Of a stretch of DNA of 64,000 nt, positions 53,179 through 61,041 are shown in pieces. The position numbers and the translations under genes were made by a program. The first letter of the stretch is position 1, and every line of letters begins with the position of its first letter. The stretch comes from Streptococcus parasanguinis (GTDB taxonomy: Bacteria > Bacillota > Bacilli > Lactobacillales > Streptococcaceae): assembly GCF_019929185.1 (NCBI RefSeq), contig NZ_JAHZPC010000004.1:1-64000 (forward strand). The letters run 5' to 3'. The notes below the pieces were generated by a model, which saw only the letters and a list, made by a program, of their open reading frames with translations, was not told the origin of the DNA and ran no database searches.

Positions 53179-54090
53179 ATGCAAAAGAGACACGCGCATG
53201 TATCGCCGACCTTGGACATCATGGCCAAGAAGATTTTTAGTTTACCAGAGGTGACGACAGCATTTATTCGAGATATTTTAGAGCTGGATGTGGCGGACGC
53301 TCAGATTGTGGAGGGAAGCCAGCCCCACAGCATGGCCTATGAGGAGGATGACTTGTTCTCCACTGCGGTGGATGTGAGAGCCAAGCTCCATGATGGAACC
53401 GAGGTGATCATCGAGATCCAGATTCGCAAGCAGCAGTATTTCTTGAATCGGTTCCATTACTATTTGGCCAATCAGCTGGTGGAGAATGTGCAAAAACTGC
53501 GCCAGCAAGGCCAGACTCATAAGATGTACGAGCAGATGGAGCCCGTCTATGGAATTGCCATTTTGGAGAAGTCGCTCTTACTAGACGAAGAGGCCGCCAT
53601 CAACAAATACTGGCTGACCAATAGCCGGTCCGGGAAGCAACTCAAGGCCTATTATAAAAATGGCAAGCACCAAAATCTTCTGCAGGTTGCCTTTTTAGAG
53701 CTAGACAAGTATAATAAAGATGAGAACCTGACAGATGCAGGCAGACAATGGTTGGAGTTTTTTGGGAATCTTCCCTTTACAAAAGCTCCCAGTCAGGCTG
53801 TGGCTCATGCAGATTCATTACTAGATTCATCTAGCTGGACCAAGGAGGAGAAGACCATGATAGACGAGCGTATTCGGATTCAAGAAAATTATGATATGAC
53901 CCTGGAGACAGCGATTGATGAAGCGCGAGAAGAAGGTTTAGTACAAGGGCTGGAACAAGGCTTAGAAAAAGGCTTGGAACAAGGTCGTAAACAGTTGGTA
54001 TGCGAGATGGTCTCACGAGGGATGACGGCTGAGCTTATCTCGGAGATGACGGGTTTGTCCATTGAAGAGATCAAATCTATGTTAGCGTAA
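53179..54090 (+). CDS. rpn: Rpn family PD-(D/E)XK nuclease
   Basis: A 303-aa protein of the RpnA/transposase_31 group, DNA endonucleases now linked to phage defence. The nuclease core is near residues 60-82 with Asp65 in TAVDVRAK and EIQ at 79-81 replacing the E-x-K. LANQLVENVQ and the YxxMEPVYGIAIL strand are typical. A Gln/Glu/Gly repeat linker (EQGLEQGLEKGLEQG) is followed by a C-terminal helical module EMVSRGMTAELISEMTGLSIEEIKSML. An internal ATG at 53857 with its own strong ribosome binding site marks a gene within the gene. Confidence 0.87.
   Translation: MQKRHAHVSPTLDIMAKKIFSLPEVTTAFIRDILELDVADAQIVEGSQPHSMAYEEDDLFSTAVDVRAKLHDGTEVIIEIQIRKQQYFLNRFHYYLANQLVENVQKLRQQGQTHKMYEQMEPVYGIAILEKSLLLDEEAAINKYWLTNSRSGKQLKAYYKNGKHQNLLQVAFLELDKYNKDENLTDAGRQWLEFFGNLPFTKAPSQAVAHADSLLDSSSWTKEEKTMIDERIRIQENYDMTLETAIDEAREEGLVQGLEQGLEKGLEQGRKQLVCEMVSRGMTAELISEMTGLSIEEIKSMLA
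53857..54090 (+). CDS. Predicted internal translation product RpnS (C-terminal Rpn module)
   Basis: An in-frame ATG at codon 227 of rpn is preceded by AAGGAGGAG with 5 nt spacing, a near-perfect ribosome binding site inside the coding sequence. It would give a 77-aa protein MIDERIRIQENYDM...SMLA. In Enterobacteria such RpnS products restrain the full-length nuclease. The signal is seen here; the function is drawn from that work. Confidence 0.6.
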   Translation: MIDERIRIQENYDMTLETAIDEAREEGLVQGLEQGLEKGLEQGRKQLVCEMVSRGMTAELISEMTGLSIEEIKSMLA

Positions 54091-54317
54091 AATCTAGCTG
54101 GACCAAGGAGGAGAGGACCATGATAGACGAGCGGATTCGTATTCAAGAAAATTATGATATGACCCTGGAGACGGCGATTGATGAAGCGCGTGAAGAAGGT
54201 CTGGAACAAGGTCGTAAACAGTTGGTATGCGAGATGGTCTCACGAGGAATGTCGCCTGATCTTATATCGGAGATGACGGGCTTAACCATTGAAGAAATTG
54301 AGACTCTTCTTTCCTGA
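54091..54317 (+). repeat. Tandem duplicate of the rpn 3' end
   Basis: Beginning with TCTAGCTGGACCAAGGAGGA, the sequence repeats 53829-54090 with few changes, including the internal ribosome binding site and start. The EQG-coding linker is shorter by 39 bp (13 codons) in this copy. Confidence 0.88.
54120..54317 (+). CDS. Free-standing RpnS-like protein
   Basis: A 65-aa protein, MIDERIRIQENYDM...EIETLLS, which duplicates the C-terminal module of the upstream nuclease. It has the same AAGGAGGAG ribosome binding site 5 nt before ATG. It keeps one EQG unit where the parent has several, and the HTH-like EMVSRGMSPDLISEMTGLTIEEI part. It has no nuclease domain. It could act as a dedicated inhibitor of Rpn or be a leftover of recombination. 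A terminator follows. Confidence 0.72.
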   Translation: MIDERIRIQENYDMTLETAIDEAREEGLEQGRKQLVCEMVSRGMSPDLISEMTGLTIEEIETLLS

Positions 54318-54327
54318 GTCGTTAACG

Positions 54328-54351
54328 GAGGCATCGCCTCTTTTCTTTTTT
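54328..54351 (+). terminator. Terminator after the RpnS-like gene
   Basis: GAGGC-ATC-GCCTC followed by a T-rich run. Confidence 0.75.
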
Positions 54352-54470
54352 GAAAAAACTTGAAAATTTTCCCATTTTTTCAATCCGCCTTTCTAGAATT
54401 GTGGTAGAATAGAGTCAACAAAGAGCTATCCTCACCAACAGTGTGATCGATACTAGAAAAGAGGATTCTG

Positions 54471-55394
54471 ATGACAAGAAAAATTGGTATTATTGGTTTG
54501 GGGCATGTGGGTGCGACCTTGGCCCACAGCATGATTTTGAAACACACCTGTGATCACTTGGTCTTGATTGATACCAATGAGAAAAAGGTCAAGGCAGATG
54601 CCTTGGATTTCTGTGATACAGTTGCCAATACGGGGTATCCGGTTCATATCACGGTCAATGACTACGCGGCTTTAAAAGATGCGGATGTTGTGGTATCGAC
54701 TCTTGGAAATATCGAGTTGCAGGCTAATAACACAGATGACCGTTTTGCGGAGCTTCCTTTTACTAGCAAGCAAGTAGTGCAAGTAGCGCGTGATTTGAAG
54801 GCTTCTGGCTTTAGTGGGGTCTTATTGGTAGTGACCAATCCGGTCGATGCAGTCACTCAACTCTATCAACAATATACCGACCTTCCAAAAGAGCAGGTGA
54901 TTGGGACAGGAACCTTGCTGGATACAGCTCGGATGAAGCGCGCAGTCGCCGATCGTTTGCAGGTTTCTCCTGCTAGTGTATCAGGCTATAACCTTGGTGA
55001 GCATGGAAATTCCCAATTTGTTGCTTGGAGCCAGGTCCGTGTCAAAGGACACGCCATTACCGATCTCTTCTCTCAAGAAGAGCTGGACGCCATTAACTAC
55101 GAGTCCTTGCGTGGTGGTCACACGGTTTTCTTTGGTAAATTCTATACCAACTTTGGGATTGCAGCAGCAGCCCAACGCTTAGTAGAAGCTGTGATCAATG
55201 ATAGCCACGAGGAAATGCCGGTCTCTAACTATCGTCCAGAATATGGAACCTATCTTGGCTATCCAGCGATTGTAGGTCGAAAAGGAATTATTGAACGATT
55301 GGACTTGCATTTGACAGAAGAAGAAAAAGAAAAATTACTCCATTCAGCCGAAACCATCAAGGAAAACACAAAAAAAGGACTGGAGCATGCATAA
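54471..55394 (+). CDS. L-2-hydroxyisocaproate dehydrogenase (LDH family)
   Basis: A 307-aa NAD-dependent 2-hydroxyacid dehydrogenase of the lactate/malate dehydrogenase family. It has KIGIIGLGHVGATLAHSM (nucleotide-binding), LIDTNEKK, VTNPVDAVTQ, and the catalytic GEHGNSQFVAWS with the proton-transfer His near residue 180. Arg in the substrate loop and divergence from streptococcal Ldh suggest the HicDH branch, which reduces branched 2-oxoacids such as 2-oxoisocaproate. It has its own AGAGGATTC ribosome binding site; a partial structured repeat follows. Confidence 0.85.
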   Translation: MTRKIGIIGLGHVGATLAHSMILKHTCDHLVLIDTNEKKVKADALDFCDTVANTGYPVHITVNDYAALKDADVVVSTLGNIELQANNTDDRFAELPFTSKQVVQVARDLKASGFSGVLLVVTNPVDAVTQLYQQYTDLPKEQVIGTGTLLDTARMKRAVADRLQVSPASVSGYNLGEHGNSQFVAWSQVRVKGHAITDLFSQEELDAINYESLRGGHTVFFGKFYTNFGIAAAAQRLVEAVINDSHEEMPVSNYRPEYGTYLGYPAIVGRKGIIERLDLHLTEEEKEKLLHSAETIKENTKKGLEHA

Positions 55395-55401
55395 AAGAGA
55401 G

Positions 55402-55440
55402 GAGGCTGGGACAAAAGTCCTAGCCTCTCAATTGTCTTAG
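55402..55440 (-). repeat. Partial structured repeat (right-end hairpin, copy 4)
   Basis: The segment is the reverse complement of the right-end terminator hairpin of the element at 30486. GGCTGGGAC/GTCCTAGCC forms a stem with AAAA loop. It lies 8 bp after the dehydrogenase stop and may serve as its terminator. Confidence 0.75.
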
Positions 55441-55490
55441 CCCTTGCTTAGTGAATGTAATAAAGCTTAGTAAATTCCAAGTTGTAATTC

Positions 55491-55531
55491 TTGACATTAC
55501 ATCTAAGGTATGTATAATATTACTTGTAATA
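55491..55531 (+). promoter_or_regulatory. FMN reductase promoter with palindromes
   Basis: TTGACA (55491-55496) and TATAAT (55513-55518), spacing 16 bp. TATTAC-TT-GTAATA (55518-55531) covers the start site, and GTAAT...ATTAC (55484-55500) brackets the -35. The paired sites imply repression by a GTAAT/ATTAC-binding regulator. Confidence 0.6.
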
Positions 55532-55562
55532 AATAATCTTACAACAGAAAGAGGAAACAGCT

Positions 55563-56102
55563 ATGAAAAACATTTTATTTATCGTCGGATCCCTTCGTCA
55601 AGGATCTTTCAACCATCAAATGGCCCAGAAAGCAGAAAGCCTTCTTGAAGGAAAAGCAACGGTGACTTACTTGGACTACAAGGACATCCCAATGATGAAC
55701 CAAGATTTGGAAACGCCAACCTTGCCAGCTGTGCAAGCAGCACGTGATGCGGTCCTTGCTGCGGATGCCATCTGGATCTTCTCACCAGTCTACAACTTTG
55801 CCATTCCAGGTGTAGTGAAAAACCTGATCGACTGGCTTAGCCGTGCCCTTGACCTGTCAGAAACTCGTGGTCCATCTGCCCTCCAAGACAAGATCGTAAC
55901 CGTCTCTTCAGTCGCTAATGCAGGACACGAGCCAATGTTTGCGGCTTACCAAGCCCTCTTACCATTCGTTCGTACTCAAGTAGTGGGAGACTTCACAGGA
56001 ACAACTGTTAACCCAGAAGCCTGGGCAACAGGTGAATTAGTCTTGACAGATGAAGCAATCGCAGGATTAGAAAAACAAGCACAAGCCTTATTAGAAGCAT
56101 AA
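55563..56102 (+). CDS. NADPH-dependent FMN reductase-family flavoprotein
   Basis: A 179-aa flavodoxin-like quinone/FMN reductase. [14 protein letters not shown] binds the FMN phosphate; [22 protein letters not shown] is the second flavin loop. Similar proteins reduce quinones, azo dyes or FMN in the cytoplasm. It has a strong promoter with two palindromes, AGAGG ribosome binding site, and a terminator shared with the convergent VIT gene. Confidence 0.9.
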   Translation: MKNILFIVGSLRQGSFNHQMAQKAESLLEGKATVTYLDYKDIPMMNQDLETPTLPAVQAARDAVLAADAIWIFSPVYNFAIPGVVKNLIDWLSRALDLSETRGPSALQDKIVTVSSVANAGHEPMFAAYQALLPFVRTQVVGDFTGTTVNPEAWATGELVLTDEAIAGLEKQAQALLEA

Positions 56103-56111
56103 GAAAAGCAT

Positions 56112-56145
56112 AAAAAAAGTTGAGACAGAAGTCTCAGCTTTTTTT
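56112..56145. terminator. Bidirectional terminator
   Basis: AAAAAAGTTGAGAC-AGAA-GTCTCAGCTTTTTT between the convergent FMN reductase and VIT genes. Confidence 0.85.
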
Positions 56146-56839
56146 AAATACTAAACAATTGTCCGAAGAAGTAAGTCACACCCATGGTGAGAAGGCCAAT
56201 GATCAGGTTGCGAAGCATGGCTGGCTTGGTTGGTGCTTTTCCTAGTTTCGCACTGGTATAGCCAGTGAAGATCAAGGATAGTCCAACAACGAAGACTGTC
56301 ACTGGAATGCGATAGTTAACTGGAAAGAGAATGATAGAGAGCATTGGAGGAAGGGAACCAATAGAAAAAGCAAGGAAGCTAGATGCAGCTGCATGCCAAG
56401 GATTGGTAAATTCTTCGTATTCAATGCCGTATTTCTCTTCGACCAAGGCTTTGAGGGGGTGTTTCAGAAAGGCCCGCTCTGTCAGAATTTTTGCTGAAGT
56501 TTCACATTCTCCATTTTCAAGATAAGCATGGTAGAGAGAGTCTCTAGCTAACTTTGGATCACGATCTAATAAGGCTTGTTCGCGGTTCACAGCAGCTTCT
56601 TCCGTGTCTTTTTGTGTGGAAACAGAAACATACTCACCACCCGCCATCGAAAAGGCACCTGCCAGAATCGCCGACAAGCCAGATAGGAAAATGATCCAGA
56701 TGTTTGGTGTGGCACTGGCCACCCCAATCACCACCCCAGCAATAGAAATAATCCCATCATTGGCCCCGAGAACCGCGGCTCTCAAGATATTCAATCGATC
56801 GCTAAATGATTCATCTACTCCATGTTTCATTTCAGTCAT
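56144..56839 (-). CDS. VIT1/CCC1-family transporter
   Basis: A 231-aa membrane protein of the vacuolar iron transporter family, with five helices. LRAAVLGANDGIISIAGVVIGVA forms helix 1, AGAFSMAGGEYVSVSTQKDTEE the conserved cytoplasmic turn, and LEKHPLKALVEEKYG-like text lies in the metal-binding domain. The family exports Fe2+ or Mn2+. It is monocistronic with an AAGGAGAC ribosome binding site. Metal specificity cannot be fixed from the sequence. Confidence 0.88.
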   Translation of the reverse strand: MTEMKHGVDESFSDRLNILRAAVLGANDGIISIAGVVIGVASATPNIWIIFLSGLSAILAGAFSMAGGEYVSVSTQKDTEEAAVNREQALLDRDPKLARDSLYHAYLENGECETSAKILTERAFLKHPLKALVEEKYGIEYEEFTNPWHAAASSFLAFSIGSLPPMLSIILFPVNYRIPVTVFVVGLSLIFTGYTSAKLGKAPTKPAMLRNLIIGLLTMGVTYFFGQLFSI

Positions 56840-57114
56840 ACAATGTCTCCTTTATCTTATTTAGAATGATTATAAATAAAATACAAAAAGAAAGCAAGGA
56901 TTTTAACTCAAATGATAAAAGTTCGACAATTTAATGAAATTTAAGTTATAATCTTTGGCATTGCAAGCAAAAAGAAAGAATAGGTCATACGCCTATTCTA
57001 GCAAGATTTATTTAGCAGAAGTGATTTTACCTTTGAGGATCCTGATGGTATTCTAACGCGAGTGCGGAAAGGATAACAAAAAAACAGCAAATTGCTGTTT
57101 TCTGATGAGAAAAA
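56840..57114. other. Intergenic region upstream of the VIT gene
   Basis: It contains a plus-strand TATAAT (56946-56951), a hairpin AGAATAGG/CCTATTCT at 56979-57001 and the MFS terminator AAAACAGC/GCTGTTTT (57088-57108). A small RNA is conceivable but not supported beyond this. Confidence 0.4.
57088..57108. terminator. Terminator of the MFS transporter gene
   Basis: AAAACAGCAA/TTGCTGTTTT, a near-continuous 20-bp dyad, 3' of the minus-strand gene. Confidence 0.75.
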
Positions 57115-58509
57115 TTAATTCGTATCTTGTTCTTTCCCCACAACCCAAAATAAGAGAAGCAGTTGGAAGATGCCTAAGGCAAATAAGACCATAAAACCGT
57201 TGCGGCTTCCTTTAGCAGTGGCTTGGGTGAAGTCCATCTTTTGATTAGCTTGGCTCATGGCAACGATCAGCGAAGCTAGGGTTGTTCCGACAGCGCCTGC
57301 AAATTGTTGCAAGGTGTTAAAAATCGCGTTCGCATCAGGTTGCTCTTCCAGAGAGAGTTGTTTTTGTCCGTTGGTCATGATATTGCCAAAGGCAAGCCCC
57401 ATACCGGTCATGAAGATCATGTAAAAGACAAGAATCAAGACATTTGATAACTTCAAGCCAAAGAGTGTGAAGAAGAAATGAGCCAGAAGGATCAAAACAG
57501 CTCCAAGGAGAATTGGTCTGCGGGCGCCTAGTTTATCTAGAATGAGACCGGAGAAAGGAGCAAAGCCAGCTCCGATGATGGCTCCTGGAAGCAGCATCAA
57601 AGCTGCAAGTGTGGTGTTAGAGTGGTTGACCAACTGGATATAATTGGGCAAGAGGAAACTCATGGCCAGAGAGCCTAATTGGAAGGTGAAAAAGGCAAGA
57701 ACATGGCCAGTGAGGAGATGGTTCTTTAAGATGGCAAGGTTTATAATGGGAGTTTCCAACTGATTGGAGCGCCAGACTAAGAGAACCAGTCCCAAGAACC
57801 CAATCACTAGCCAACCAAGGACAGAAAAACTAAAGAAAGCATGGTCAGAAAGACCGTGAATCCCTAAAATCAAGCCTAAAAATGAAGCAATAATGGCGAG
57901 GAGGCTCATGATATCAAGCGTTTCTCGCTTGACTTTACTGATTTGTTCAATGGAGCGAAGTCCTGCAACTAGTGAGGCCAGAAGGATCGGGAATTGAACT
58001 AAAAAGATGGACCGCCAGCCGAAGCTAGCTGTTAAGAGTCCCCCGACAGTAGGCCCAATAGCGGGTGCAATGGCTGTAATCAAGGTCCCCACTCCCATCA
58101 TGAGACCGATCTTACGTTTTGGGACTTGTTCTAAAATGATATTAAACATCAGAGGAAGGGCAAAACCAACCCCCATTCCTTGGACCAATCGCCCCAGGAC
58201 CACAAAGCCAAAATTTGGAGCTAAGAAGTCGATAAGAACACCTAAAACAGATAGGAGATTTCCAACTAAAAAGATGGACTTCATTTTAAAGGAACGCTTG
58301 AGATAAGCAGATAAGGGGACCACACAGGCAACCACTAGAAGATAGATGGTCGTAACCCACTGGACGGTTGCGGTATTGATCTCAAATTCCTTCATCAATA
58401 TTGGAAAGGTGATGTTCATGGCAGTTTCTCCAGCCACCCCGCAAAAGGACAGGATCCCTGTCGCAAAGATCGCGAACAAGACCTTGGCTGAAATTTTTTC
58501 TTGTGACAT
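57115..58509 (-). CDS. MFS multidrug efflux transporter, DHA2 (14-TM) type
   Basis: A 464-aa drug:H+ antiporter of the EmrB/LmrB/QacA group. MNITFPILMKEFEINTATVQWVTTIYLLVVACVVPLSAYL is the typical helix 1-2 region. GRLVQGMGVGFALPLMF carries motif A/B-like residues, and GPTVGGLLTASFGWRSIFLV is motif C. Fourteen helices are expected for this class; the hydropathy fits. The substrate is unknown. The promoter has a perfect 16-bp palindrome over the transcription start, so it is probably induced through a repressor. Confidence 0.87.
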   Translation of the reverse strand: MSQEKISAKVLFAIFATGILSFCGVAGETAMNITFPILMKEFEINTATVQWVTTIYLLVVACVVPLSAYLKRSFKMKSIFLVGNLLSVLGVLIDFLAPNFGFVVLGRLVQGMGVGFALPLMFNIILEQVPKRKIGLMMGVGTLITAIAPAIGPTVGGLLTASFGWRSIFLVQFPILLASLVAGLRSIEQISKVKRETLDIMSLLAIIASFLGLILGIHGLSDHAFFSFSVLGWLVIGFLGLVLLVWRSNQLETPIINLAILKNHLLTGHVLAFFTFQLGSLAMSFLLPNYIQLVNHSNTTLAALMLLPGAIIGAGFAPFSGLILDKLGARRPILLGAVLILLAHFFFTLFGLKLSNVLILVFYMIFMTGMGLAFGNIMTNGQKQLSLEEQPDANAIFNTLQQFAGAVGTTLASLIVAMSQANQKMDFTQATAKGSRNGFMVLFALGIFQLLLLFWVVGKEQDTN

Positions 58510-58641
58510 AGACGTCTGATTCCTCCTAAATCTTCCTATAATGTTGTAAAAATGGTCTGAAAATCCATCGTAGCGATCTCATTTCCCGTCAAATCCAATT
58601 GCTATGAGTATAGCAGGACCAACGTTAACCTGATTCATCGT

Positions 58642-58657
58642 TTTGTTAGCTAACAAA
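58642..58657. promoter_or_regulatory. 16-bp palindromic operator at the MFS promoter
   Basis: TTTGTTAGCTAACAAA is a perfect palindrome directly downstream of the -10 box, over the likely transcription start. Confidence 0.75.
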
Positions 58658-58658
58658 T

Positions 58659-58687
58659 AGTATAGAGGAAATGAAGACCCCTGTCAA
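58659..58687 (-). promoter_or_regulatory. MFS transporter promoter
   Basis: Minus strand TTGACA (58687-58682) and TATACT (58664-58659), exact 17-bp spacing. Confidence 0.8.
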
Positions 58688-58769
58688 AGAGTTTTTCAAA
58701 AATTATGAAAATTTTAAAAGTATTCTCAAAAGATGATGCTTCTCCAAATGAAAGGGATTGCTCACCACT

Positions 58770-58779
58770 ATGATATAAT
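58770..58779 (+). promoter_or_regulatory. Extended -10 promoter of the EIIC gene
   Basis: TGATATAAT lies 42 bp before the EIIC ATG. Confidence 0.55.
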
Positions 58780-58821
58780 AAGATGAAAGCAAGCAATGTG
58801 AACACACCAATAGGGGGCGCC

Positions 58822-60114
58822 ATGACCAAGTATTTAGTCCAGAAGTTTTTCTGGTTACGAGAAAAAAGTTTGATTCAAATATCCCAGAAAACCCTGGTTT
58901 CCTTATTTCCTTTTTTCTTATTTTCAGGAATCATTCGAGTGATTGCCTTATCGGTCTTTTCTGATCGAGGCTATATCCATCAGCTCTTTTCGATGGATAG
59001 TTGGTTGCCATGGGATCAAGCTATCAGCCAGGTTCTTATTAATTTTTCCAACTTTCTAGGAGGTCTAGCAGGGCCTTTAGCAACCTACTTCGCTGGGAAA
59101 TATACAGCTGGGCACTATGGTAGAAGTACAGGAACAGCCGGCGTGACTGCTCTTTTGGTCAGCTTGATTGTAGGGTCTCAGGAATTGTTGGTGGGACCAC
59201 TCAATGATGGGCAACTGACAAGAATTAACTTACCTGCGACGACCAATATCCTCTTAGCCATTGTTTTAGGCTATCTAATCGGACAGATCTTTCGACTATC
59301 CAAGGCTAGTGACGACCAGATTGTGGACAAAGACTTTATTTATCAGCCCAAGACTGTGCGTCCCATTTTCTTGTCCTTGGTTCTAGGGGTTAGCTTGAAT
59401 ATTCTCCTCCTTCTTGGCAATCAGTACCGTATTTTTCAAATAATCGGTCAATTCTTTAGTTCTCTGACTAAAAGCAGTCATCATCTCCTGTCCACCTTTG
59501 TCATGGGACTCTTCAGTGGCTTATCAGCTTTGGTCGGCAACAGTCAGGCTTTTGCCCTAAACTCAATTGCGGATGACAGTTTTGCTTTAGAAAATCTGAA
59601 TTACGCTGTGACCCATCATACAACGACGGGGATTCCTCATCTATATACTTTAACCAATTTGTACCGCAGTTTTGGTCTGGTGGCCGGTGTTGGTGCTGTC
59701 CTAGCACTTTTGGTAGCGATCTTACTGGTCTCCAACAGTCGAAAGGACAAGAAAGTTAGTCTCCTCAGTATTTTTCCAGGCCTCTTTAATAACGGTGCCC
59801 CCTTCATGGTAGGGATTCCGGTCCTGCTCAATCTTCTATATGTGATTCCCTTCTTATTGATCCCCTTGGTCAATATGGCCATCGCTGCTGTGGCTTTGTG
59901 CCTTAAGCTTATGCCAGCAGCCGTCTATCCAGTGCCAGATGGGACTCCTAGCCTTCTCTATGCTTTCATTGGAACGGGAGGAAGTCTGAGAGCCTTAGCT
60001 GTGAGTATCCTTTGTTTTGCGATAGACGTGCTCCTTTATCTACCATTTGTCCGCATGGGAAATCGTATTCGAAAAGATCTAAAAGTGAAAGGAGAAAGCG
60101 ATGAAAGTCTCTAA
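58822..60114 (+). CDS. Orphan PTS EIIC-like membrane protein
   Basis: A 430-aa polytopic membrane protein (about ten helices) resembling lactose/cellobiose-type EIIC: N-terminal SLFPFFLFSGIIRV, the central GIPHLYTLTNLYRSFG loop, and FNNGAPFMVGIPVLLNLLYVIPFLLIPL near the usual substrate-site NGAP-like motif. No EIIA or EIIB is nearby, so it would need partners encoded elsewhere or have another role. The start at 58822 has GGGGGCG upstream. The next gene overlaps its 3' end by 14 nt. Confidence 0.7.
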   Translation: MTKYLVQKFFWLREKSLIQISQKTLVSLFPFFLFSGIIRVIALSVFSDRGYIHQLFSMDSWLPWDQAISQVLINFSNFLGGLAGPLATYFAGKYTAGHYGRSTGTAGVTALLVSLIVGSQELLVGPLNDGQLTRINLPATTNILLAIVLGYLIGQIFRLSKASDDQIVDKDFIYQPKTVRPIFLSLVLGVSLNILLLLGNQYRIFQIIGQFFSSLTKSSHHLLSTFVMGLFSGLSALVGNSQAFALNSIADDSFALENLNYAVTHHTTTGIPHLYTLTNLYRSFGLVAGVGAVLALLVAILLVSNSRKDKKVSLLSIFPGLFNNGAPFMVGIPVLLNLLYVIPFLLIPLVNMAIAAVALCLKLMPAAVYPVPDGTPSLLYAFIGTGGSLRALAVSILCFAIDVLLYLPFVRMGNRIRKDLKVKGESDESL

Positions 60115-60958
60115 AAAAACAGCCATCGTCCTCACTTTGGTCTGTCTTTTCTTGATCGGTTTAGCCATTCCTTCTTATAGCTGGACTCGAACCAATGTTT
60201 CAAAAATCGAGAAATTTTATAATTCCAAACTGTCGCCCATCATTATGATTCCAGGAAGCTCAGCAACAGAGAACCGCTTTGATGGCTTGGTGACCAAGCT
60301 CAACCAAGGCCGCCAAGGCACCAAGCACAGTCTTCTCAAGCTCAAGGTATGGAATGATGGGAATATCACCTATAGCGGTAGTATTGATGCCAAGGACAAT
60401 GAACCAGTGATTGTGGTTGGTTTTGAAAACAACAAAGATGGCTATAGCAATATTAAAAAGCAGGCTAAACTATTCAATCAAGCCTTTGAAGCCCTTCAAG
60501 AAAAATACAATTTTAATAATTTCAAGGGCTTGGGTCATTCTAACGGGGGCTTGATTTATACAGCCTTTATCGAAAATTATCTAGAAGATTATGATGTGGA
60601 TCTAAAGACCCTCATGACCATCGGAACTCCCTATAATTTCACGGAAACCAATATTCAAAACAAATCTGAGATGTTAGCCGATTTTATCAAGGGGAAAAAA
60701 GCCATCCCTAATACGCTTTATATGTATTCAGTAGCAGGAACCATCACCTATGATTCCGATGAGTTGGTCCCAGATGCCAGTGTTTCTGCTGGGAAATATA
60801 TCTACCAAAACCAAGCTGCTAGTTATACGGAGATCACAGTGACGGGGGAAGATGCCCAGCACTCGGACCTTCCAACCAATGATGAGGTGGTTGCCTTGGT
60901 GAAAGAGCATATTGAAAGTCAAACGGATCGTAGAACCAAACCAAATAAAGAAAACTAA
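60101..60958 (+). CDS. DUF915 family extracellular alpha/beta hydrolase
   Basis: A 285-aa hydrolase with an N-terminal signal or anchor helix (TAIVLTLVCLFLIGLAIPSYSW) and no lipobox. The oxyanion region is PIIMIPGSSATENRFD, the nucleophile Ser sits in GLGHSNGGLIYTAF, and the C-terminal EDAQHSDLPTN supplies the His. These mark the DUF915 lipase/esterase-like family. It overlaps the EIIC gene by 14 nt, implying coupled expression. Substrate unknown. Confidence 0.85.
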   Translation: MKVSKKTAIVLTLVCLFLIGLAIPSYSWTRTNVSKIEKFYNSKLSPIIMIPGSSATENRFDGLVTKLNQGRQGTKHSLLKLKVWNDGNITYSGSIDAKDNEPVIVVGFENNKDGYSNIKKQAKLFNQAFEALQEKYNFNNFKGLGHSNGGLIYTAFIENYLEDYDVDLKTLMTIGTPYNFTETNIQNKSEMLADFIKGKKAIPNTLYMYSVAGTITYDSDELVPDASVSAGKYIYQNQAASYTEITVTGEDAQHSDLPTNDEVVALVKEHIESQTDRRTKPNKEN

Positions 60959-60995
60959 GTGTGAAGAAGGGATTCCTTCCTCATACTTTTTTTAG

Positions 60996-61001
60996 TATAA
61001 T
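60996..61001 (+). promoter_or_regulatory. -10 box of the DUF4767 lipoprotein gene
   Basis: TATAAT, 40 bp before the ATG, after a T-rich run. Confidence 0.5.
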
Positions 61002-61041
61002 AAAGATCAGTATGAAAACACGGGAGACTAAAGGAGATCAG

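Larger units (their letters stand above)
58510..58821. other. Divergent promoter region, 312 bp
   Basis: It holds the MFS promoter and palindrome (58642-58687) with a ~140-nt leader, and the extended -10 of the EIIC gene at 58771. No small gene is seen. Confidence 0.6.

Noticed and set aside
53179..54090. rpn read as a transposase of an insertion sequence
   Set aside because: Relatives are labelled as transposases, but no terminal inverted repeats or target duplications flank the gene and the motifs fit a PD-(D/E)XK nuclease.
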